From assembly GCA_020721645.1 (NCBI GenBank), contig DYMH01000017.1, positions 1 to 43,471 on the forward strand: a stretch of 43,471 nucleotides of DNA, read 5' to 3'. Both the position numbers and the translations under genes were made by a program. Positions 1 to 6,157 of this stretch are shown piece after piece; within the stretch, counting starts at the first letter, position 1; every line of letters starts with the position of its first letter. The DNA is from Draconibacterium orientale (GTDB taxonomy: Bacteria; Bacteroidota; Bacteroidia; Bacteroidales; JAADGE01). Under the pieces are notes generated by a model. That model had not been told where the DNA came from. It saw only the letters and a list, made by a program, of their open reading frames with translations, and did not search any database.

Positions 1-1
1 T

Positions 2-142
2 TTTTACTATATATTTTTTTTCGTAATAAAATTTTTTCGAGAAATAAACATCTATCATACAAAAACATGCACTCCGGCGGATTGGATTAAAGAAATTTCA
101 GCGATTACAGTTTCCGGGATTCAAACTGAGGACAATGTATAA
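2..142 (+). CDS. Possible C-terminal fragment of a gene cut by the window edge
   Basis: An open frame runs from the window edge to a TAA at 140-142. Its last 24 or so residues (ending in ISAITVSGIQTEDNV) use codons like those of neighbouring genes, whereas the first third is a low-complexity Phe/Ile/Tyr stretch that may not be coding. It would converge on mutY with a 20-base gap. I do not recognise a family, and it may be chance. Confidence 0.22.
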   Translation, partial: FYYIFFFVIKFFREINIYHTKTCTPADWIKEISAITVSGIQTEDNV

Positions 143-162
143 AAAAATCTCAGATTATCACA

Positions 163-1221
163 TCATTTTTCATAAAAAATGGTTTGAAAGGCTGTTTTTA
201 TTAATTCCGATACAGGATATTGTACAAATTGTGGAATCGAAATGCTGAGAAAACCGTATTTTTCGGCATGCTTTGTAATATCTGTTATTATTATAATTCC
301 ATAAAAATCGGCATGTATGGTTTGATGCGATAATTTATGTTTTTTGTAATAAAGACGTTCGGAGAGTATGAACGGGATTTTTTTCAGTATTTTGCTCTGT
401 AAAAGTGTTTGCAAAGCAGAAATATCAATTAATTCATCGGTCTCAAACAAGGGAAATTCGTACAAATTTTTCCAAATATTATTTTCTTCACGTTTTTTTA
501 ATAATATGCCTCCGGTGTGCTCTATCACAAAATAATTAAAATAACGGTTTTTTACTGATATTTTTTTCTTTTTCAGAGGCAAATCAGCAACAGCCCGATT
601 TTGAAAAGCATAACATTCTAAATTGAAAATACAGTTTTCGCACAACGGATTTTGAGGCGTACATTGCAAAGCCCCAAATTCCATAAGGGCTTGATTAAAA
701 TCACCGGGCTTCGTATTTTTCATTAAATCCATGACTTTATTTTTAAAAGCTTTTTTCCCCGATGCCGTTACGGCAGACTCGAACATTCCGAAGATGCGTG
801 ATAACACTCGGATTACATTGCCATCGACGGCAGGCTGTTTTTCGTCGAAAGCAATAGATGCAACTGCCCCGGCAGTATATTCTCCCACACCTTTTAATTG
901 TAGTATTTCTTGATACTGCGTTGGAAATTCGCCTTGAAATTGATTTACAATAATTTGTGCAGATTGATGTAGATTTCTCGCTCTCGAATAATAACCTAAT
1001 CCTTGCCAAAGAACAAGCACATCGCGTTCGGAAGCCTCAGCCAAAGAAAATACATCGGGAAATTTTTCTACAAACCTGTTGTAATAAGGAATTGCATTAG
1101 CAACGCTGGTTTGTTGACAAATTATTTCCGAAATCCAAATAAAATACGGATTTTTGGTTCTTCGCCAGGGTAAATCACGTTTATTTTCGTGATACCAATT
1201 TAATAATTTTTCAATTTTCAT
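163..1221 (-). CDS. mutY: A/G-specific adenine DNA glycosylase MutY
   Basis: MutY removes adenine mispaired with 8-oxoguanine or guanine in base-excision repair. The 352 residues fit the family. Visible features are the N-terminal WISEIICQQTSV segment with the catalytic Glu (E32), the helix-hairpin-helix LKGVGEYTAGAVASIAF near residues 109-125, the catalytic Asp in AVDGNVIRVL (D133), and the four-cysteine iron-sulfur loop C187-x6-C194-x2-C197-x5-C203. The C-terminal part after about residue 225 is the NUDIX-like domain that reads 8-oxoG. The gene is divergent from the HU gene at 1359, a neighbourhood often seen in Bacteroidota. The start at 1221 gives the expected N-terminus (MKIEKLLNWYHENKRDLPWR). 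Confidence 0.97.
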   Translation of the reverse strand: MKIEKLLNWYHENKRDLPWRRTKNPYFIWISEIICQQTSVANAIPYYNRFVEKFPDVFSLAEASERDVLVLWQGLGYYSRARNLHQSAQIIVNQFQGEFPTQYQEILQLKGVGEYTAGAVASIAFDEKQPAVDGNVIRVLSRIFGMFESAVTASGKKAFKNKVMDLMKNTKPGDFNQALMEFGALQCTPQNPLCENCIFNLECYAFQNRAVADLPLKKKKISVKNRYFNYFVIEHTGGILLKKREENNIWKNLYEFPLFETDELIDISALQTLLQSKILKKIPFILSERLYYKKHKLSHQTIHADFYGIIIITDITKHAEKYGFLSISIPQFVQYPVSELIKTAFQTIFYEK

Positions 1222-1302
1222 TAAAATTTAAACTTTAAACAAAATATAAAAAAAAATTAAGAAAAATTCAGCTAAGTGTTTTATTAATAAAAAGAAAACA
1301 TA

Positions 1303-1310
1303 TATATTTG
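1303..1310 (+). promoter_or_regulatory. -7 box of the HU gene promoter
   Basis: TATATTTG matches the Bacteroidota primary-sigma -7 consensus TAnnTTTG and lies 48 bases before the ATG at 1359. It overlaps the start of the longer ORF-track frame (1308), so that earlier start would lie upstream of the transcript. No convincing -33 TTTG is visible. Confidence 0.55.
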
Positions 1311-1358
1311 CAAGCTGAAAACAATTGCAATAAATTGATAATTAAAATATTTAAAAAA

Positions 1359-1646
1359 ATGACAAAAGCAGACATCGTAAACGAAATTTCAAAATCGACA
1401 GGAATTGAAAAAGTTACTGTTCAAAAAACTGTTGAAGCCTTCATGGAAACAGTAAAATCATCGTTGGTTAACAAAAAAAACGTCTATTTAAGAGGTTTTG
1501 GAAGTTTTATTGTTAAGAAAAGAGCTGAAAAAACAGCCCGTAACATTTCAAAAAACACAACAATTATTATTCCTGCTCACAGTATTCCGTCTTTCAAACC
1601 ATCAAAATCTTTTGCCATTAAAGTAAAAGACAAAGGTAAAAAGTAA
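1359..1646 (+). CDS. HU/IHF-family DNA-binding protein
   Basis: A 95-residue nucleoid protein that bends and compacts DNA. The N-terminal helices (MTKADIVNEISKSTGIEKVTV), the GFGSF turn and the lysine-rich C-terminus are typical of HU/IHF. The usual RxGRNPxTG arm is diverged here (RAEKTARNISKNTTIIIPAH), with the Pro at the arm tip kept. The ORF-track start at 1308 adds 17 residues and falls inside the -7 box, so the ATG at 1359 is preferred. It is followed by the 29-codon ORF at 1706 and by rng, an order common in Bacteroidota. Confidence 0.93.
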   Translation: MTKADIVNEISKSTGIEKVTVQKTVEAFMETVKSSLVNKKNVYLRGFGSFIVKKRAEKTARNISKNTTIIIPAHSIPSFKPSKSFAIKVKDKGKK

Positions 1647-1705
1647 AACCAAAGAAATTATTGTTTTATAAACAATTCAGTATATCATAATTAAAATTAT
1701 TTATC

Positions 1706-1795
1706 ATGCCCAGCGGAAAAAAGAAAAAAAGACATAAAATGTCCACTCATAAACGTAAAAAACGATTGAGAAAAAACAGACATAAAAAGAAATAG
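1706..1795 (+). CDS. 29-residue AURKAIP1/COX24-domain protein (small ribosomal-type protein)
   Basis: This ORF is too short for the supplied track: ATG at 1706, TAG at 1793-1795. The product is almost entirely Lys, Arg and His (MPSGKKKKRHKM..., HKRKKRLRKNRHKKK) and closely matches what I know of the Bacteroidota AURKAIP1/COX24 C-terminal domain proteins, relatives of mitochondrial ribosomal protein mS38 and of small bacterial bS22-type proteins. A role as a small-subunit ribosomal protein contacting rRNA is inferred from that family. It sits 59 bases after the HU stop and 40 bases before a strong terminator, so the HU and mini-protein genes probably share a transcript. Confidence 0.85.
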   Translation: MPSGKKKKRHKMSTHKRKKRLRKNRHKKK

Positions 1796-1835
1796 TATCA
1801 TTCGTTCTAAAAAACGATATGATAACAAGTTACTC

Positions 1836-1862
1836 AAAAAGAGTCCGGCAAGGACTCTTTTT
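1836..1862 (+). terminator. Intrinsic terminator between the mini-protein gene and rng
   Basis: A perfect 11-bp stem, AAAAAGAGTCC paired with GGACTCTTTTT, encloses a 5-base loop and ends in a T run. It closes the HU/mini-protein transcript, or acts as an attenuator in front of rng, whose GTG start is only 51 bases further on. Confidence 0.85.
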
Positions 1863-1913
1863 AGTTTGCTTGATAAAGATTAAAATAAACCGATTGAAAT
1901 AAAAGAAAAATAA

Positions 1914-3461
1914 GTGAATAACGAATTAGTCATCAATGCAGCAACTTCCGAATTGTCGATTGCGATGTTGGAAGATAAACAGCTTGTTGAGCTTTATAAA
2001 GAAAAAAATAATCAAAAATTTACCGTCGGCGATATTTATTTGGCAAAAGTCAAGAAAATAATGGGCGGTCTGAATGCTGCCTTTGTCGATGTTGGCTACG
2101 AACGTGATGCCTTTCTTCATTACTTGGATTTGGGTCCGCAATTTGCAACTCAAAACAATTTTTTAAAAACTGTATCCGACCCAACACTTCCGCTCCCGAA
2201 ACTTCAAAATTTTAAATTATCTCCGGATATTGATAAAAACGGCAAAATTTCGGATATTTTAATCGGAGGCCAATTGATTCTTGTGCAAATTGCCAAAGAA
2301 CCGATTTCAACCAAAGGCCCGCGATTAAATTCCGAAATATCAATAGCCGGTCGCAATTTGGTCCTTATTCCGTTCTCGAACAAAGTATCGGTTTCACAAA
2401 AAATAAAATCGAAAGAAGAACGCCAACGCCTAAAAAATTTGATTGTGAGTATCAAACCCGATAATTTTGGGGTAATTATTCGCACCGTTGCCAAAACACG
2501 CCGCGTTTCGGTTTTAGATGAAGAATTGCGTGCTTTGGTTGCCAAATGGAATACTGCAATCGAAAATTTGAGAAATATGAAGCCTCCTCGGCTGATTATG
2601 AGTGAACTCGACCGTCCGATGGCAATTTTACGCGATGTTTTAAATGCCGGATTTCACAGTATCCACATTAACAGCAAACTTGTTTTCGAACAAATTTCTG
2701 ATTACATCGAAAAAGTAGCTCCCGAAAAACAAAACATCGTAAAATTATACAACGGAAATGAACCTATTTTTGAGCATTTCGGTATCGAAAAGCAAATAAA
2801 AGGTCTTTTCGGAAAAACCGTAACTTTTAAAAGCGGTGCATATTTAATTGTAGAACATACGGAAGCTTTGCACGTGATAGACGTAAACAGCGGAAATCGC
2901 TCGAAAAAATCTAACGACCAAGAAACCAACGCCTTAGAAGTTAATCTTGCCGCCGCCGACGAAATTGCCCGCCAACTTCGATTGCGCGATATGGGAGGAA
3001 TTATTGTGGTGGACTTCATTGATTTACATTCGGGCGAAAATAAAAAGAAAGTGTTCGACCGCATCAGCGAAGCCATGTCGAGAGACCGCACAAAACACAG
3101 CATTTTACCTCTGAGCAAATTTGGCTTAATGCAAATTACCCGCCAACGTGTTCGCCCCGAAACAAGTATCGAAACCGGCGAGACATGCCCCGTTTGCGAC
3201 GGCACGGGCGAAATTTCATCGAGCATTCTTTTTGTCGATGAAATCGAAAATCATCTTCGCTACATAATCGAAAACAACCCGGGTCCCATTACGATTGCCG
3301 TTCACGAATACATTTCCGGCTATATCAAAAAAGGTCTTTTCTCCAAGCAAATCAAATGGATTCTGAAATATAAACGTTGGATAAACGTAAAATCCGAAAT
3401 AAGCTATCATTTTTTAGAATATCGCTTTTTCGATAAACAAGGAAATGGAATTAAAGATTAA
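1914..3461 (+). CDS. rng: Ribonuclease E/G family endoribonuclease
   Basis: A 515-residue RNase G-type enzyme that cuts single-stranded RNA 5'-end-dependently in rRNA maturation and mRNA decay. An S1-like RNA-binding domain occupies roughly residues 35-170 with an insertion. The catalytic magnesium aspartates lie in VIDVNSGNRS and IVVDFIDLHSGENKKKVFDRI, and the zinc-link motif CPVC is present (ETCPVCDGTGE). The long C-terminal degradosome tail of RNase E is absent, as expected for RNase G. The start is GTG at 1914, giving MNNELVINA, the usual family N-terminus. A terminator hairpin ends 51 bases upstream, leaving little room for a separate promoter. Confidence 0.96.
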   Translation: MNNELVINAATSELSIAMLEDKQLVELYKEKNNQKFTVGDIYLAKVKKIMGGLNAAFVDVGYERDAFLHYLDLGPQFATQNNFLKTVSDPTLPLPKLQNFKLSPDIDKNGKISDILIGGQLILVQIAKEPISTKGPRLNSEISIAGRNLVLIPFSNKVSVSQKIKSKEERQRLKNLIVSIKPDNFGVIIRTVAKTRRVSVLDEELRALVAKWNTAIENLRNMKPPRLIMSELDRPMAILRDVLNAGFHSIHINSKLVFEQISDYIEKVAPEKQNIVKLYNGNEPIFEHFGIEKQIKGLFGKTVTFKSGAYLIVEHTEALHVIDVNSGNRSKKSNDQETNALEVNLAAADEIARQLRLRDMGGIIVVDFIDLHSGENKKKVFDRISEAMSRDRTKHSILPLSKFGLMQITRQRVRPETSIETGETCPVCDGTGEISSSILFVDEIENHLRYIIENNPGPITIAVHEYISGYIKKGLFSKQIKWILKYKRWINVKSEISYHFLEYRFFDKQGNGIKD

Positions 3462-3466
3462 AAAAT

Positions 3467-3500
3467 AAAACTGTAATTAAAATATTACAGTTTTTTTTTA
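3467..3500. terminator. Bidirectional terminator between rng and lpxB
   Basis: An 11-bp perfect inverted repeat (AAAACTGTAAT / ATTACAGTTTT, loop TAAAAT) with A- and T-runs on its outer sides lies between the convergent rng and lpxB genes. Confidence 0.85.
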
Positions 3501-3511
3501 TTTGGCAGCAA

Positions 3512-4636
3512 TTATTTTCTGTTAAGTGTTTGATAAATTATTTCAGCCGTTCGCCGAGATGCTCCAATACCGCCCAAAACCTGTCGCGTTTTATCAAAAT
3601 CGGCAAATAATGTTTGGCGATGTTGCGAATCGGTAAGTAATTTTTTCAATTCAGCAGCCATGTTTTCGGGTGTCATCTCAAATTGTATCAATTCTTTTAT
3701 TGCCGGCTTGTCGAGTATTAAATTAGTGAGTGCCAAATAGTTCACTTTTACCAAACGTTTTGCAATATGATACGATAAATTATCGCCCCGATAACAACAA
3801 ACCAAGGGCGTGTTCAACAAAGTCGCTTCCAAAGTGGCTGTACCCGAAGTGATTAATGCAGCTTTTGCTATTTTCAGAACATTATAGGTTTGGTTGTAAA
3901 CAATTTTTAAATCATAACCTTTTGTATATTGGTCGTACAAACTCAAATCCAATGAAGGTGCGGCTGCCATAACAAACTGATATTCGGGAAATAATTTGCT
4001 GACTTCCAACATCGAAGGTAAATTATTTTTAATTTCCGATTTACGACTGCCGGCTAAAATTGCAATAATCGGCTTGTTCGATAAATTGTGTTTTTGTCGA
4101 AATTCAGTTTCCGAAAAATCATTTTTCAGTTCATCTTCAATTGCGTCCAATAAAGGATTTCCGACATATTCTACCGGATAATCGTAGGTTTTGTAAAAAT
4201 CGATTTCAAAAGGAAAAATCGCAAACAATTTATCGACATATTGTTTTATTTTATAGACCCTTTTGGTGTTCCAAGCCCATACTTTGGGCGAGATATAATA
4301 ATGAACCGGAATACCGAGTTCGTGAACAAATTTCGACATTCGCAGGTTGAAACCCGGATAATCGACCGGAATAAAAACATCGGGCTGATATTTTAAAATA
4401 TCTTCTTGAAACAGTTTGAAATTTTTCTTCACATTTCCCAAATTCCGAAAAACCTCTACAAATCCCATGTACGACGTTTCTTTGTAGTGTTTTACAATGC
4501 TTCCGCCCTGCTCTTTCATCAAATCGCCGCCCCAAAATCGAAATTCGGCTTGCAAATCCAATGTTTTAATAGCTTTCATTAAATTCGATGCGTGCAAATC
4601 GCCCGATGCCTCGCCGGCTGTGATATAATATTTCAT
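3512..4636 (-). CDS. lpxB: Lipid-A-disaccharide synthase
   Basis: A 374-residue GT19 glycosyltransferase that joins UDP-2,3-diacylglucosamine to lipid X, making the lipid A disaccharide at the inner membrane. The N-terminus MKYYITAGEASGDLHASNL carries the family GEASGD signature. The central ISPKVWAWNTKRVYKIKQYVD block and the later LAGSRKSEIKNNLP and TSGTATLEATLLNTPLVCCYR motifs are all LpxB hallmarks. Length is normal. In Bacteroidota lpxB often lies next to surE, as it does here with a small membrane-protein gene between. The 5' spacer is a heptamer array. Confidence 0.96.
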   Translation of the reverse strand: MKYYITAGEASGDLHASNLMKAIKTLDLQAEFRFWGGDLMKEQGGSIVKHYKETSYMGFVEVFRNLGNVKKNFKLFQEDILKYQPDVFIPVDYPGFNLRMSKFVHELGIPVHYYISPKVWAWNTKRVYKIKQYVDKLFAIFPFEIDFYKTYDYPVEYVGNPLLDAIEDELKNDFSETEFRQKHNLSNKPIIAILAGSRKSEIKNNLPSMLEVSKLFPEYQFVMAAAPSLDLSLYDQYTKGYDLKIVYNQTYNVLKIAKAALITSGTATLEATLLNTPLVCCYRGDNLSYHIAKRLVKVNYLALTNLILDKPAIKELIQFEMTPENMAAELKKLLTDSQHRQTLFADFDKTRQVLGGIGASRRTAEIIYQTLNRK

Positions 4637-4650
4637 TGTAAAAAAATATA

Positions 4651-4716
4651 AACTAAAAGTGAAAAACTAAAAATTAAAAACTAAAAGTGAAAAACTAAAA
4701 GTGAAAAGTGAAAGTT
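4651..4716. repeat. Heptamer array (AACTAAAAGTGAAAA units), copy 1
   Basis: About 66 bases built from the 7-mers GTGAAAA and ACTAAAA with small variations, starting 14 bases upstream of the lpxB start codon. Read on the lpxB strand it would form part of the 5' leader. The same units recur near 18420, 20126, 20655, 25599 and 41094. Confidence 0.8.
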
Positions 4717-4760
4717 AGGTTACTTTCATTCCGTTCATTTCTTTCATTTTCTTTCTTTTC

Positions 4761-5057
4761 TTAAAAAAAGCTTGTAAACAAAACCCAAAAAATCATTAAA
4801 AAAACCGATGCAATCACGCCTTTGCCGGATTTATACCATTCTTTGTTGATAAAAAAATAAAACAATCCTAAATTCGGTATTGCACATATACTGACTAATT
4901 TCGTAAGTATGTGCCGCTGATTGTATTCTTTAATATACTCGAAAAAAGAACTATTGCCTCCTAAGAAAACAAAAACAATGAAAACAGTTAAAAGTGGCAC
5001 TAACAGTCCAATTATCAGACCAATATACAGCTCATCGAATTTAGATTTTTTAATCAT
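4761..5057 (-). CDS. Small integral membrane protein, function unknown
   Basis: A 98-residue protein with three predicted membrane segments: residues about 11-33 (IGLIIGLLVPLLTVFIVFVF), 51-69 and 79-97. Basic residues (MIKKSK) precede the first helix. It lies between surE and lpxB on the same strand, a place where a protein of this kind is often found in Bacteroidales; no function is known to me. Its 5' side is a run of three GGAAATTA-type units starting seven bases before the ATG. Confidence 0.72.
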   Translation of the reverse strand: MIKKSKFDELYIGLIIGLLVPLLTVFIVFVFLGGNSSFFEYIKEYNQRHILTKLVSICAIPNLGLFYFFINKEWYKSGKGVIASVFLMIFWVLFTSFF

Positions 5058-5069
5058 TTTAAGAAAATT

Positions 5070-5093
5070 AGGAAATTAGGAAATTAGGAAATG
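5070..5093. repeat. Short direct repeat (ATTAGGAA units)
   Basis: Three tandem 8-base units of the ATTAGGAA type lie directly beside the 115-bp hairpin element. A similar ATTAGGAAT run lies beside the second copy of that element near 40068-40112, so the two repeats travel together in this window. Confidence 0.7.
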
Positions 5094-5100
5094 TTTTTGC

Positions 5101-5215
5101 TGTTCGGCTTAGGCTCTGCCTAAGTCGAAGCTATCTTGACAGGCTCTGCCTGTCTGTCGATGCAAGGCAGAGCCTTGCAAAATAAGCCCGACTGAGACAG
5201 AGCCTCAGCCGAACA
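5101..5215. repeat. 115-bp four-hairpin element, copy 1
   Basis: The element begins TGTTCGGCTTAGGCTCTG and ends with the near-complement CAGAGCCTCAGCCGAACA. Inside are four short perfect or near-perfect hairpins, each with a GGC-3-base-loop-GCC core: CTTAGGC-TCT-GCCTAAG, GACAGGC-TCT-GCCTGTC, GCAAGGC-AGA-GCCTTGC and CTGAGAC-AGA-GCCTCAG. The outer ends pair to give a cloverleaf-like fold. A second copy of exactly the same length lies at 40139-40253, and similarity runs about 22 bases past the right end in both. It may be a non-autonomous mobile element or a structured RNA. Confidence 0.85.
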
Positions 5216-5253
5216 CATGCTTAACTAAACGACATTGATTAACCATTACTTAT

Positions 5254-6042
5254 TTATTCCTTTTCAAACCCTTGTAATTTAAGCGTTTCGATATACGGAT
5301 ATGCAGTAAAATCAACTTTAATGGGCACAAGCGATGCGTAACCTTGTTTCAAAGCAAATTCATCGGAATCTTCGGCTTCGGAATCGGCTTCGCGATTTGT
5401 GAAAGTACCTGTAAGCCAGAATGTTTTGCGACCGTGCGGCTCGTTTCCGTCCACAAATTGTTCGTGCCAAAAACCATTGGCACTTCGGCAAACTTTAATC
5501 CCTTTGATTGATGTCTCCGCAACATTCGGAAAATTCACATTCAAACTGATATTCACAGGCAGAGGATTTTGCAGTACCTTAGTAATAATTTCACGCAGAA
5601 AAGGCACAACGGGCGAAAAATCGACCGTCAAATGATAATTATCGACCGAAAAACCTATCGACGGAATATTGTTCATACTCCCTTCAATAGCCGCCGCCAT
5701 GGTTCCGGAATAAATGACGCTGGTCGAAGAATTGGTTCCGTGGTTGATGCCCGAAAGTATCAAATCCGGTTTTCGGTCGAGCAATTTATGAATGGCAATT
5801 TTAACACAATCCACAGGCGTTCCCGAGCACGAATATTCGGTAATTTCGGGGTGAACAACATATCGCCGTATCGAAATTGGGTTCAAAGTAGTAATGGAAT
5901 GCGATTTTGCCGACTGCGGCGAATCCGGAGCAACAACAACAACTTCGCCAAACTCTTCGGCAGTTTTTATCAGCAAACGAATGCCGGGTGCTTGTATTCC
6001 GTCATCATTTGTTACAAGAATCAGTGGTCTTTTTTCGTTCAT
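5254..6042 (-). CDS. surE: 5'-nucleotidase SurE
   Basis: A 262-residue metal-dependent nucleoside 5'-monophosphate phosphatase. Metal ligands are visible: the Asp pair in ILVTNDDGIQAPG (D13, D14 from this start), the Ser in PQSAKSHS (near S44) and the Asn in LILSGINHGTN. The fold and length match SurE. The ORF track starts at 6063, but a clear -7 box (TATCTTTG) covers 6063-6070, so transcription begins after that codon. The next ATG, at 6042, gives the family-like start MNEKRPLILVTNDDG. Divergent from pheT. Confidence 0.95.
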   Translation of the reverse strand: MNEKRPLILVTNDDGIQAPGIRLLIKTAEEFGEVVVVAPDSPQSAKSHSITTLNPISIRRYVVHPEITEYSCSGTPVDCVKIAIHKLLDRKPDLILSGINHGTNSSTSVIYSGTMAAAIEGSMNNIPSIGFSVDNYHLTVDFSPVVPFLREIITKVLQNPLPVNISLNVNFPNVAETSIKGIKVCRSANGFWHEQFVDGNEPHGRKTFWLTGTFTNREADSEAEDSDEFALKQGYASLVPIKVDFTAYPYIETLKLQGFEKE

Positions 6043-6062
6043 TCGATATTTTTTTAGATTCA

Positions 6063-6070
6063 CAAAGATA
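6063..6070 (-). promoter_or_regulatory. -7 box of the surE promoter
   Basis: Read on the minus strand this is TATCTTTG, a full match to TAnnTTTG, about 20 bases upstream of the ATG at 6042. It decides against the longer surE start. Confidence 0.6.
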
Positions 6071-6157
6071 TTTATTTTCTCAACTTTTTTTTATCTATTT
6101 GAAAAAACATAACTTTACACTTTTTAAAACAAACATTCGTCAAATTGATATAAACAC

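Noticed and set aside
2702-3226. 174-residue minus-strand ORF inside rng
   Set aside because: Antisense shadow; rng has all catalytic motifs on the plus strand.
5569-6057. 162-residue plus-strand ORF opposite surE
   Set aside because: Shadow of surE, low-complexity Arg/Asn composition and no recognisable motif.
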